From contig JAIXMO010000014.1 of NCBI GenBank assembly GCA_025677825.1, positions 1-64,000 of the forward strand: DNA of 64,000 nucleotides, in the 5' to 3' direction. Under the pieces are notes generated by a model, which was given only the letters and a program-made list of their open reading frames with translations, ran no database searches and was not told the DNA's origin. Within the stretch, counting starts at the first letter, position 1; each line of letters begins with the position of its first letter. This DNA comes from Helicostylum pulchrum (taxonomy: Eukaryota > Mucoromycota > Mucoromycetes > Mucorales > Mucoraceae). Shown here piece after piece: positions 48,054 to 59,468 of the stretch. A program made the position numbers and the translations under genes.

Positions 48054-48833
48054 TCCTTTTTTTTTTATATATTTGGAAAAGAAAGAAAACGGAAAATACT
48101 AAAAAGTTTGTTTCTATTGGGTACTTGCGGAGATAATCTAGTTTTTTTTTTCTGTGACAGTGTCACAAGCAATAGTAGGTTATTAAAACATACATATTGC
48201 AGTAAAGATGCTCTGGTATTTTTAATTGCATCGCAGGACAAAATGTAGTCATTTTACATGTAAGAGAGATAAATCAGCAGATTATTTGTGCAAACAGACT
48301 TTATTGTGCGAAAGAATGACCTGCTGGCTTCAAAATTAAACGAGTTTAGTGGCTTCATTTTCTTTTTTCATTAGTAAATTGCCAATGGAAATGAACCAAT
48401 ATAATCTCTAGCATATGAAAGCTCGAGACCTTTTTTAATCTATACTGTATGGTAGTAATAATATCAAATGAACATCATCTTTAATAGTAAATCGTCGAAT
48501 ATAAAATATTACGGGAAAAAATAGTCATCTGCTTTCAATCTACAGTTTAATCTACCCCTGTCACTCGATATCTGTACATAGTTTCCTACTGCTTTTGTAA
48601 CCAAGTTAGAAAATCAAGTCGTTTTTTCCCATAGAACCTTAAACTTTGTTTCAGTAAACTTTTTGGATTTTAATTCCAATATTAAAGTTCCCGCCAAAGG
48701 GGATTCCTGTATTACCTTGTTATTTAGGATCTGCCATTGTAACGTTAATATGACTTGATTTAGATCAAATTCTTTATTTTTTTAACACTTTTTGTATGTA
48801 TAAATCTATTGTACGCGTATTTTATGATATATT
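48054..48833. other. Intergenic, no gene seen
   Basis: The 5' flank of the AAAP transporter gene and the 3' flank of the methyltransferase gene. AT-rich, with no ORF of note. Confidence 0.55.
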
Positions 48834-49409
48834 TTAAAGACTATAAACAAAAATACCGTCTTGCTCATCAGACGCTTTTAATTTTAGTTCTGGTAACTCG
48901 TTTAAATTAAAAACTAGACTAACAATACGCGCGCCTTTTCTATAATAGTGTAATAAAAAGTCTGCGAATTTGTCTGTATGATCAGGCAACAGGAAGAGTA
49001 CAATGACGGACCATTCAGCGTCATGTACAATCTTTGGCAAATTTAACAAATCTCCTTCAATAAAGTCAACTCGTGGATCTGAACCTAAAACTTGCTTTGC
49101 CAACTCTTTTGAAGTTTGAACAAGATCTGCATCGGACTCAATGCCAACTGCTCTAGCAGCATTGAATTCTGAGACAGCCGCTGTGACAAACCGTCCGTCA
49201 CCAGAGCCCAAATCGACAACAGTATCTTGACTATTCACTTGAGCCATACTTAGTGCCTTTAATACACGCTTTGCAGAAGTAGGACAAAAAGGGGCCAATG
49301 CTGTATCTATGCCATCCAGATATGCTGGGAAAGGATCTTCTTCGCTTTGGTCTTGGATTTGGGCGTCTGCATCTTGATACACTTTTAAAAACAATGTATT
49401 AGTGGACAT
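48834..49409 (-). CDS. Small class I SAM-dependent methyltransferase
   Basis: A single-exon gene of 191 aa. It has the class I methyltransferase motif I VVDLGSGDGRFV (about residues 63-75) and an acidic motif II GIESD. Motif III-like and later strands are at VDFIEGDLLNL and SVIVLFLLPDHTDKF. Size, the DLGSGDGR form of motif I and a LxxxL-type post segment resemble the FAM173/ATPSCKMT lysine methyltransferases, which act on mitochondrial proteins, but I cannot assign the substrate. No presequence is obvious. Confidence 0.75.
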   Translation of the reverse strand: MSTNTLFLKVYQDADAQIQDQSEEDPFPAYLDGIDTALAPFCPTSAKRVLKALSMAQVNSQDTVVDLGSGDGRFVTAAVSEFNAARAVGIESDADLVQTSKELAKQVLGSDPRVDFIEGDLLNLPKIVHDAEWSVIVLFLLPDHTDKFADFLLHYYRKGARIVSLVFNLNELPELKLKASDEQDGIFVYSL

Positions 49410-49649
49410 ATTTTGGAAGTATTGTTAAACAGTTAGAACAGTAAAGAGATTTTTTTTTAATTTAAAATCCCTTCATGAAGTTTTTTTTTTTACAAAAGTT
49501 TACGGTCATGTGTGACTCGAAAAGTTTTTGCTTGGTGCTAAACTTCAGTAATAGATAAGAGATAAGAGTACTTATCAGAGAGAGAGAACATGTCTTGTAA
49601 TTCTATATTGTTCTATTTAATTTATTATACATATTTCTTTTTAAAAAAA

Positions 49650-52600
49650 TTACTCCTTGACAGTGTGTGTATTAGTTTCTAATCTATCCAATCTATCCAA
49701 ATGATTAACGTATTCCTTGATTCTATCAGTAACAACTGATCGTAAACGAGGTTCGCCCATGAATTCAGCGCCAGTGATTTCAAACTTATCAGCCAGCAAA
49801 CTACAAGTTTTGACATGGAGCTGATCGTTATTGGAGATAAAGATATCGTCTCTTTTACGATAAGTCTTTTTAACATTGATATCATTATTATTTTTAGACT
49901 TTCCAAAGAATTCCTTGGATATCAGACGACAAGCATATTCTAATTTACCAGATTCAACTAATGCAACAACATATCTATTCCAATTATGTTCATCGAATTC
50001 GTAATTTTCACTAGAGAGTTTACTCCAAAGAGTTTCAACTTCGTCGATACGCTTTTGAGAAATAAGTGAATTCATATAAATAGATAATGCAAAAGGTGAT
50101 ACTTGTTTACGAATAGCTGGTTTACTGACTTCAGTATCTTGATCTTCATTCAACGTTAACAAATTAGTAAAATTGTATTCCATAGCTGGTACTGGTATAG
50201 GCTCTTCAAAAATAGGATCAAGATTTTCTAACTTGCTAGTATTGTTTTTGTAAAGTGCATTCCACATTGATTCAACTGCATCGTGATTTAATTCCTTATC
50301 GAAAACAGCCATTAGTGATACATAGATGGGAATTGTTGTAGGTACTGAAAGATTGACCATGGTCTTGTAAACCGATTTGGCTTGATCCAGGTTATTTGCT
50401 TCTCTATGAGCATCAATGATAGGAGCAAATAAATAAGATGTAAGTCTTTTCTCCGGTTTAAGTTTACTGGCATGAGATTTGTTCAATACATCTTCAATCG
50501 TTTCCGGAAGTACTTTATCGTAATCTACACGTGCATTGGTATCCTTTAATAATCTATGCTTGTAGGTATCCAAATAAGAACGTTGCGATCTATCAATAAT
50601 TTCTGTCAAAACGGATTCTGCAAGCTCTAATTCATTCGCACGAACAAATCCATTAATCATAATACTCCAAGAGACATTCGATGGTTCCCAGCCAGCTTGT
50701 ATCATACGGTCCATTACATTTCTTCCGTCTTGAGGTCTACCGCATTCAAAATAAGTTTGCATTAAAATGGTCCAACAAATAGCGCCGGGAACGACATCAT
50801 TAGATTCCATTGTCTTCATAAGTGATTCAACCGATTCGATTTCTTTACGCCTTGAATAAAAGTACATCAAGATACCATATGTATATTCGTTATGACGAAC
50901 GAATGCTTTTGACATACGCCTATAGGTATCTAAAACTTTATCCATAACATTATTCTTGGTATATACATACAACAATGCATTATAAGCGTGTGAAGTAGGT
51001 CTGTATTTTTGCTTTAAAATATGGAAAATATTTTCTGCTCCTTCGGTATCGCCAGCTTTAGCATAAGAGTGAAGCAAACTGGTGTAAGTGTGAGAAGTTG
51101 GTTTAATTTGAGCCTGCGTCATCATTGAAGCGACTTTACGTGCACCTTCGGGTTCACCTCTTTTAGCATAGTAAGATAATAAAGGACTAAATGTTCTAGC
51201 TTCTAAGCCCATATTTTCTTTGCTCATAACTTCTAAAAGCATAACAGCTTCCCGGATTAAGTCACTTTCCACCAATCCTTTAAACATCAAATTATAGGCC
51301 TCACGAACAGGTGGTAATCCACGTCGGGCTTGTTTTTTTAATAAATCCAAAATATCCATAGCAGATTCGTGGTCATTCAAGTTGAGGAAGCACTCGATAA
51401 ATGATGAAAATATATATGGACTAGGAGTAATGTTTCGAGATTTCATATCGTTATACAATTTCTTTGCACCAGAGAGATCGCCTTTTTTAGAGAACATGTC
51501 GATAAGAGTACCAAAAGTGACAGTATCAGGTGAAAATCCAACTTCGCCCAGCATATTGTATATTCTATTGGCACCAGCAATATCAGGTACAGGTTTTTTA
51601 TGAGCATGGATATCAATCAAGGCATTGAAAGTGACTAGAGTTGGTACAAGGCTTTCAACCATCATCATTTCATTTAATAAATCCATAGCTTTATCGATAT
51701 CACCAGCTCTACCGACTTTATGAATTAAAGCAGTCATCATACGCACAGTTCTTGGAATCTTTCTTTTTGTCATAATGTCATTAATTTCGAGGGCGTATTC
51801 GGGTCTACCAGCACTAGCAAAATACATGACCATATCTCTATACAATGTAGGTTCCAATTCTTTTGTCTTTCCAGCTACGTTCATTCCAATTTTTGTCCAT
51901 AACCATTCCCATACTTTTTCAACCATTTCATCTGATCTATCTGCCATCTTAATATTTTCCATTAATAAACGCGTCGTAGACGAAGCTGGTTGAATATTTC
52001 CATCCATCATTTCTCCGTAAATTTTCATTGATTTTTCTGCAACAGCATAAGTACCCATAATATCACTTTGTTCGCCATAGGATGTCAACATAATATTAAA
52101 AGGTCTTTGTGCTGCTCCTTCCGCTGGGGACTCTACAAATAATAATTGTTCATTCTTTAAATCTTCAAATATTTTTTCCATCGCGTTTATATTGCCATTA
52201 AGACCAAGTGACCGCATCAATAGTAACTTTTCTTTTCTACCAATTCGATATCCTAACTTTTTCATATCTTCTACAAGTGTCAAAATATATTCCAGACTTT
52301 GCGCCTGATCTGACTTTGTATGATTGAATAGTTTAATCAGTTGTTTATATTGATCTCTCGAAATATACTTTTGAATGTGACGACATGTCAAATCACGATA
52401 ACAATTCCAAGCTAGTTCAGGGCTACCGTTTCTTAATAACATTAATGTATTACCAAAAAGAGATTGTGCAACTGACACATTGGATTGGTCAAGTGCAACG
52501 TTCAAGACATCGACATATTCTACTTTTTTGTTTATTTTGGCAATAGTTGCCGCATCAGCTGGTGTAGTTGAGACAGATCGAGTCCAGGAAGAAGAAATCC

Positions 52601-52846
52601 AAGGTTGTGGTAATATATTTTTAGGGGCGCTTTTGGGAATTAAAGTCACATTGCTACGTTTTGTAGTTGTGTAGCGTCGTTTAGGTTTTATAAACAGACA
52701 TTCCTCTATCCATAAGTTTGTGATCGTCTTGTTATAACATGGACAATGCTACAGAAAACCGTGTTAATTGCTGTTTCTTTTTTTTTTAGGAGAAAAGATC
52801 TTACTCGACTTTGTTTGCAAGACCCTGCAATTAGTGAAGTCAACAT
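49650..52846 (-). CDS. Large mitochondrial pentatricopeptide-repeat protein
   Basis: An RNA-binding PPR protein that probably acts in mitochondrial RNA maturation or translation. The long exon (49650-52748) has no in-frame ATG near its 5' end: it opens from a splice acceptor, and a GTG at 52649 is not a start. A 42-nt first exon (52805-52846), ATG to a GTAAGA donor, joins through a 56-nt intron in phase and gives MLTSLIAGSCKQSR followed by HCPCYNKTITNLW, 1046 aa in all. This N-terminus is Arg/Ser/Lys-containing and poor in acidic residues, as in a presequence. Residues ~100-900 hold many 35-residue repeats, with clear pieces such as TFNALIDIHAHKKPVPD, DTVTFGTLIDMFSKKGDL and TSHTYTSLLHSYAKAGDTEG. 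No C-terminal DYW domain is present. Confidence 0.9.
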
Positions 52847-54529
52847 TTCGAGAAGGAATGATTTAAAAGAAAAAAAATGTAAACTTCACGCCCCTGCCCC
52901 AGTGTAGATTTTTTTTACCTGATATTTTTTGCAGCAATTGAAGTCCGCTGTTTTCCCTGGTTTGTACTGTACAGTGCTTCCAGTCGGGAATTGAGACTAT
53001 GAACAAAGTAGACGATAAAGGAGATACATACGCCATAAACAGTTAGTGAATATTCCCACATATTTATAAAGCAACCCAAATCGAGCAATTATAGGTTCTA
53101 GTTAAAGTCGGGACCAAACGTCAAAAGTTACTAGCAAGAGCAATTCCAACTACTTCCATACCCACATTCTAAAAATTATCAGTTATTAATAAAATAAGCA
53201 AACATTGCACAGGTTGTGACAAAATACCTACGTCAAAAGAAAAATAAAAAAAAAAGTGGAAGGGGGAAAGACCAAATACTGTGTGAAGTTTCGCAAGTAA
53301 TTCTCAAAATAAAAGGGCGGCCATTTTTATGAGATGAGCTTTGTATTTTAGGGTTTCGATCCGAGTTCAACGGTCTATACTTCGCGTTTATCAGACTTTG
53401 ATTTATATCTGTCTTCTAGTTCAATAAGAACAGTAGTCGCTCTATTTAATGGTGGGCTAAATCTGTGCTTATTCCAAGTGACAATATAGTATAGTTTTCT
53501 GATAGTTATATCTATAAAATATTTGACAATGCACGAGCATATTCGACTTTTTTATTGTAGACTTTTTCATGCACGTTAGACTTTCCGAAGAAAGTTGGTA
53601 AGGGTAATCACGAGGAGGTTTGTAGCTATGTAATTACTCTGAAAAAATAATATAAAGGTAACAAATACCTTAAAAAAAAGGAGGGCGGGTTGGAGGGGGG
53701 GGGGGGGGGAGTATACGGCACAACTTATTTTCAGTTTGAGACTTTCCCGCAAAGCTACAGCATTAACAGCATTATGAGTGGTTTTTTGTTGTTGTTGTAC
53801 CTGTTGCTCTTTATTGAGCCAATAAACACGACAGTAGTTTTTTTTTCTTTGTGAGCTGCATATGTTATATGTGCTAGAAGATTGTTCAATTTTTAAAATT
53901 GTTAAGTAGATTGTTATGTAAAATCCAAAAACCATGACGTACGATTGTATGAGAGCACTCCTTTCTTATTTTTTTTATATCACTTAAAGTGAATATAGTA
54001 ACGACTCTACTATATTTAAGGGCGTTTGAAAGGTGGAAGAAATACATTTGTAAGTCAATATTACTTTATATTTTATTTTAGCAATAGTTTACATGGAATA
54101 GATTTTAAATAATAGCAAAAAGTAATAGGGTATAACAGGGTAGGTATTAGTACGTAACTAGTTTATAGGGAATAACTTTTAAATAGTGGTACAAGGATAT
54201 AAGTTAATGCTATTTACAAAAAAAAAAAAAAATACAAGTAGATTTCATTTAAAATACCAGACGTGTCTATTAGGAGATAAACATTTATAATAATAGTTAA
54301 GAATTGAGACAGACGGAATAAGTGTATTTAAATGTTAACCCGAAAAGTAAACGCTCTCTATGATTATCAACCCAACAACGAAGAGAAACCGCCTCAGATG
54401 GATCTACCGATAGAACTACTATTCCAGCTACGGGACCCATAAAGACCCCGGAAACTACGCCGTCTTATCCAATATGGAACTGGCTATTCGCGCTCATCAG
54501 CTGCATTTGATAACTTCCGCGTGTAATTT
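52847..54529. other. Intergenic before inverted-repeat arm B
   Basis: It has a G-run near 53695-53709, a minus-strand 119-codon ORF (53576-53935) with no recognisable domain, and AT-rich DNA at 54000-54300. On the minus strand, 54330-54480 reads openly in one frame (GVVSGVFMGPVAGIVVLSVDP) just beyond where similarity to arm A ends; it may be a further remnant of the same captured region. Confidence 0.4.
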
Positions 54530-54579
54530 TAGATTTACAATAAATACGAGTACACTAACGTTTTGACCATAACCAACCA

Positions 54580-54840
54580 TTAAGAATATAAATCAGCCGA
54601 AAAAGACCAAGAACACCTACCATGTGTTTTGTATGGACAAGAGTAGTAAAGCCAGTTATGGACAGCAGTGATATCTACAAAACAATCTGAACCATTCTTA
54701 ATATTGCAAAATACTAGTAAGAAAATAACACAAGCGAAGTTTTGCACCAATGACACACCAATGGCACGCACCAAAGTCTTGTTCCGCAGTAAAATACCAT
54801 TTCCAGAATGGCATTGCAGCCATTAACTATTGAATTTATA
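54580..54840 (-). pseudogene. Unrecognised small gene remnant, arm B
   Basis: The counterpart of 10144-10466. From the ATG at 54840 the frame reads MAAMPFWKWYFTAEQDFG and then stops early. A second frame from 54774 is open for 64 codons and reads VSLVQNFACVIFLLVF, then DCFVDITAVHNWLYY. The two together suggest one ancestral hydrophobic protein broken by a frameshift, or a missing splice event. No family recognised. Confidence 0.4.
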
Positions 54841-55339
54841 AAAGTATCGTACTACTTGTTTTTTTGAGAGAAAAAAGTTTAAAGAAAAGGAAAAAAAGGA
54901 GGGATGAAATCCGCCACTCTTTATATACTTTTTTTTGTATCACCAAAAAAAAAAAACCGTCCACGCTTTTACATAAAACCGAAACTGTCTAATTAACCAT
55001 CGTAACAAATAGTATGGTTAGACGCACATGGAAAAGCTCTACATGTTAAAGGGTATATTGTCTTATTCACAAGTAGTTTTATTAACAAGAAATAACGATT
55101 TAAAAAAATCATAATCTCGGGAAACGAAATTTCTTTTTACCATAACAATGATATCATGCAAAAAAAAAATCAACTTTTACAAAACCATAAAAAAAAGAAC
55201 CGTCTAATTAACCATAGTAACAAATAACACAGTTGTACTCAAATAGAAACGCGCTACATTTTAAAGTACTTTCACTAAGAAAAAGTCGGGGGGGGGGGTT
55301 TACTACAACGGATTCTTTTTTCTTTTTAAAAAATATACA

Positions 55340-55809
55340 ATGACTGAACATCATAATGAAGACGATGATCTTGCGCCTACTAAAACGACAGGCTATAAGC
55401 CAGGAGAAAAGAGGACGTTTTTAAGACTATCAAACATTAGATGCCCGAAATGAGTCCCCGGACAAATGGAAGGAATGCCTCCGTCGCTGCAAGTATTCGT
55501 TTTTTTTATTTCAAGATAGTAAAACTGAAATGTTACACGTAAAAAAAAGTGGTCCTGGTGAGGTTCCTCGCAGGGTAAGTTTTCTGTTACATACAATGCA
55601 TGTTTTTCAAGATGTACAAAAGTATCACTTTTTGGAAATTAGGTTATTTTTGAATATACTGCTCTGGAAGTGAAGGGTCGTACTGATGCTATGGTTGATT
55701 TATCCATACCAAGTACTAATAAAAACCAGAGGCTATTAATCAAGCCAAGAATATACCCTTCACTATTAATGGAGATGTTGAGTATCGCGTGAAGGTTAAG
55801 TTCTGGTAA
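55340..55809 (+). pseudogene. RhoGDI fragment, arm B
   Basis: The counterpart of 8980-9447, with the same start (MTEHHNEDDDLAPTKT), the same frameshift after EKRT, a retained 68-nt intron at 55575-55642 identical in length to the arm A intron, and the same premature end after VKVKFW. Its domain pieces YTALEVKGRTDAMVDL and FTINGDVEYRVKVKF are clear RhoGDI sequence. A genuine RhoGDI gene should exist elsewhere in the genome as the source. Confidence 0.8.
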
Positions 55810-56300
55810 ACAGCATCTTAAAACTGCTATCTCTACTCAGGCAACTGTTACCCAACAATCCTTCGAAAGCTGGAAACAGCAGCTTTCCGTTCTTAATTTA
55901 AAAGTAAAATAGATTAGAGTTTAATAAATACCATTTTATTTTATTCTAGATACTCTTTAGATAAGGTAACGAAGTATACACAAGGCTACATATTATTTTG
56001 TTGGCAACTAGATACATCATATAAACTCGTATTCTTCTTGGGATTAGAGATGCTTTTACTATTATCTTGAGCAACGTTACCCGTACCAGAAGCATAAAAA
56101 AAAAGACCTCTCTACGACTAATTTTATTTATTGTCATCGCGTTGATTCGACAACGTTGTATCTGTTTCCTCTGAATCCATCACCCTCAGAGCAATAAACA
56201 ATACTTTCGCACTATACAAATCATTGTTAAATTGTAAAAAAAAAAGACAGAGTTTCCCCCTAATATTTTCACAACACAAATCGTAAAAAACAAATGGCCA

Positions 56301-56729
56301 GGGTTCCTCCACCTTTTTATATATATACAAATATTTTTTTTTCTGTATATGTCTACATTTTATAAGAGTAATTGATGGTAAATTTATTAACAAAAAGTAC
56401 TTAAATGTTACTCACTAGAATATACATCTTTGGCAGTTATGCCTCGGTAAGTTTTATTTGTAAGTGATATCATGCTAAAGACAAACACTCATAAATATAC
56501 GCTTTTAGATTTGGCATTTGTAAATAATTATATCATACAGCAAGTAAGTGTTAATCGAACATCTTATCATTTGAGCCGGATGTGTAGTGTTAACTTTGAT
56601 TTGGAGAAAGTGACCCAATTGGCTTCGAAGATTTGACCAATTAAACTCTATTTTTTTTTCGACTGTATAAAAAAAGAAACTCCCCTGTTATTTTATTTTA
56701 AACCCTTTACAAAAAAATATATATATACC
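56301..56729. other. TIM22 promoter region
   Basis: AT-rich DNA ending in a TATATATATA run at 56719-56728, directly before the TIM22 ATG. No gene in it. Confidence 0.45.
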
Positions 56730-56866
56730 ATGAATAGCCCTCTCGGTGGAATGGGAGGCCAAAGCAAAGGCATGTCCCCTCAGGAACAACAAACTGTTAG
56801 AATGATGCAGGGTGCCTTTGAATCTTGTGCTGTAAAGACTGCAATGTCAGGTGTTGCCGGTAAGTC

Positions 56867-56908
<42 letters not shown>

Positions 56909-57369
56909 ATGTTAGATCGTTGTTATTAAACACTATTATTTAGGTTTTGGTATGGGTGCAGCATTCGGTTTATTCATGTCTTCATTTGAATATGCTGGTC
57001 CATCAATGAACGAAGAGATTGTAAAGCAAACAACAAAACAACAAATTAAGCATGCGTTTAAGGATATGGGAACTCGATCTCTTTCCATGGCAAAGAATTT
57101 TGGTAAAGTTGGTATGATCTATGCTGGATCTGAGTGCTGTATTGAATCGGTAAGTGCTATAAATTAAAGGAGGGGGGAAAGCTTTTATTTATTTAACTGT
57201 TGTGTGTATGTAGTATCGTGCAAAGAACGATTTATATAACAGTGTGGCAGCTGGTGCTTTCACTGGTGGTCTTTTAGCTGCTAAGGCTGGACCTCAAGCA
57301 ATGTTACTTGGCGCTGGTGGTTTTGCTGCATTTTCACTAGCAATTGATTGGTATATGCATCGTGATTAG
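56730..57369 (+). CDS. TIM22: Mitochondrial inner-membrane translocase subunit Tim22
   Basis: The channel subunit of the TIM22 complex, which inserts carrier proteins into the inner membrane. The model has three exons (56730-56859, 56944-57149 and 57214-57369) and 163 aa, phases closing. It has the Tim17/Tim22/Tim23-family helices: [20 protein letters not shown] at the first membrane segment, [20 protein letters not shown], and a final [20 protein letters not shown]. No presequence is present, as expected for this carrier-type protein. The intron after exon 1 contains a ~33-nt T-tract. Confidence 0.95.
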
Positions 57370-57490
57370 AATGAAAAAAAAGAGGCCCTTTGTAAAATAT
57401 CATATAGAAATAAAAGTAGAACCATCGTTTTTTTTTTTTTTTATTTATTGGAAGAAAAAGAAAAAGATTGTTTCAATTGTATAATATAAA

Positions 57491-58966
57491 TCAAGACTCC
57501 AACTCTTTACAGACGGATAAAATTGCTTTAGCAACATATTCAAAATCGGTTACATCGTTATAAACCTGAGCGCTTAATCTTGTATACCAAATGTCATTAT
57601 GCTTATAAACAGGTGCCATACAGTTATGCTCATACAATAATTTATCAATGAATACTTGTACAACTTCAACATCAGAGACATTTGGTTTTTTTAATGGAAG
57701 GCGAACATTTACCATAGCTACGGTCAATGTATTTTCTGCGTTTTCCATAACATCAGTTTCCAGTATTTTGGCAGCAACCTCTCCTCCTTTGACTGCCAAA
57801 TCATGATTGTATTTCATAATCGCTTCTTCACCTCCTAAAGATCGTCTGAATTCCATAGCTAATAATATATACATGTATAAGAAAATTTGTATAGCACTTG
57901 TCATTTATACACATATACCTGGATTAATACACATAAAGTTTGAAAAATCAGCGGTTCCTGGCCAAGCAAATTCCTTTTGAAAAGTATCAGTCTTATCAGA
58001 GGGATCGCTATGATCTGCATAATCAGAGTTAATGATAGCAGGATGAATCAATCGTTGATTTCTAGAGGGTACATAAAGGACAGCGCTTCCACGAGGAGTA
58101 TGTAGCCATTTATGACAATTGGTAATAAAGAAATCAGGATCCATTTTATGTAAATCAAGGGGTATTTGACCTAAAAAAAACACTAGTGAATATATGTGCA
58201 TTTTGTTTTATTTGTTTGTATTGCCAAGTTTACCAATAGCATGAGCACCATCCACCATACTTAAAATATTATGCTTGCGTACTAATTGGATAGCCGATTC
58301 AAACGGAAAAAGTACAGCAGGAACAGAACTGATAGCATCCATAAAGCATACTTTAATAGCACCATCATTCTTTTGATTTTCCTTTTCAATGGTTTCCTCA
58401 ATTAAATCTAGTACTTCAATGTCGCTCATAGGATAAGCTAAATCAATCTTGACAAGCTTTATCTTGTCATAGTTCTTGACAAACTTAATTGTACTTTCGA
58501 CGGAATTATAAGCTGTATTAAACTAGTAGAATTTTTTTTAAGTTTTAAATTCGTCAAATGATATTAAAAAAATAGTTACGTAGAGTATTTTATCTCCAGC
58601 TTCTAAAGGTAAGCTTCTTGCAACAGTGTTAATACCGGTCATGGCGTTAAAAACAAACACCAACTCTTGAGGATCAGCGTGAACTAGGTTAGCTATAGTA
58701 TTTCGGTTCTTATCTATCTCTGTAAACATTTCGCGTCGCAACCAACGGTCAGGGTTTACTTCAGACTTCATACGCAAGTCATGTAAAACAGGAAGTAGCA
58801 TCTTGGGAATGGAGCCATAAGAGCCATGATTGAGTGAAATGTAGTCAGGTTCAAATAAGAACTGTGAGCGAATATTTCTACCTAGTTCCGGAACCGTAGT
58901 ATTGTTCATAGCGTGTGTAAAATAAAAAGAGGTAATAATGATTGCGGCTTTCAAAAGTACTTTCAT
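57491..58966 (-). CDS. Class V PLP-dependent enzyme, isopenicillin-N-epimerase-like
   Basis: A class V aminotransferase-fold enzyme. The model has four exons (58580-58966, 58234-58522, 57919-58170 and 57491-57858) and 431 aa, phases closing. A hydrophobic N-terminus (MKVLLKAAIIITSFYFTHA) looks like a signal peptide. Typical pieces are YISLNHGSYGSIP (N-terminal), FVFNAMTGINTVARSL (cofactor phosphate region), SMVDGAHAIG (with the cofactor-ring Asp) and the lysine site NCHKWLHTPRGSAVLYVP. This layout is that of CefD-type epimerases, cysteine desulfhydrases and the Egt2 sulfoxide lyase of ergothioneine synthesis; which reaction it runs cannot be told. A secreted or vacuolar form would be unusual for the family. 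Confidence 0.88.
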
Positions 58967-59468
58967 TTTTTTATTTTAAGCTTTGCCGAATAATATCAAT
59001 TGTTTATGCGAAAGAAAATTAACGTTCTTTTTCTTTTCAAGTAGATTATATATACGTATGTACTTTAGCATGTATTAATTACGGTTCGTGAGCAGAAATC
59101 ATTTTTAGCTCTGTGAATTTTCATCCGTGGGATTTTCGATTTGTGCATCTATAGTTCTAATCTAAACGGAATTATGTAAGCAGATGTGAGAGAATATGAG
59201 GTCGTTACAAGTCTAAATACTTGCACAACGGAATACATGTACACATTAGTATCCATTAAAAAAACGAACAAAAAGAGACAAAAGGAACAAAATAAATACA
59301 AGATATCAGAATTAGAAAAATTATCACACTATGAAAAAAAGGAAAAATGAAAAATGAACAAATATGTATGTATGTACGTGCTAAAAAAACTAATCAATAC
59401 TAAGAGGAAAAAAATATATATATACTAACTAATATAAATGCCTGAGAATTAAATCCCCACGGCATTAT
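58967..59468. other. Intergenic, no gene seen
   Basis: The PLP-enzyme 5' flank and the MFS gene 3' flank, with GTATGTATGTACG-type and A-rich repeats near 59370. No ORF. Confidence 0.55.

Larger units (their letters stand above)
54530..56300 (-). repeat. Inverted repeat arm B
   Basis: Reverse complement of arm A at 8485-10415, with the same internal order: small ORF remnant (54580-54840, minus), shared spacer with two copies of a TTTGTTACxATGGTTAATTAGAC block (each arm has two), a C/G homopolymer, and the RhoGDI fragment (plus). Substitutions relative to arm A are scattered and moderate in number, so the copies are old enough to have diverged. Similarity fades at about 54530 on one side and 56300 on the other. 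Confidence 0.85.

Noticed and set aside
53350..53400. A tRNA-like TTCGATCC/GTTCAACGG motif
   Set aside because: No acceptor, D or anticodon stem can be built around it.
55393..55596. Minus-strand 67-codon ORF in arm B as a gene
   Set aside because: It is antisense to the RhoGDI fragment and explained by it.
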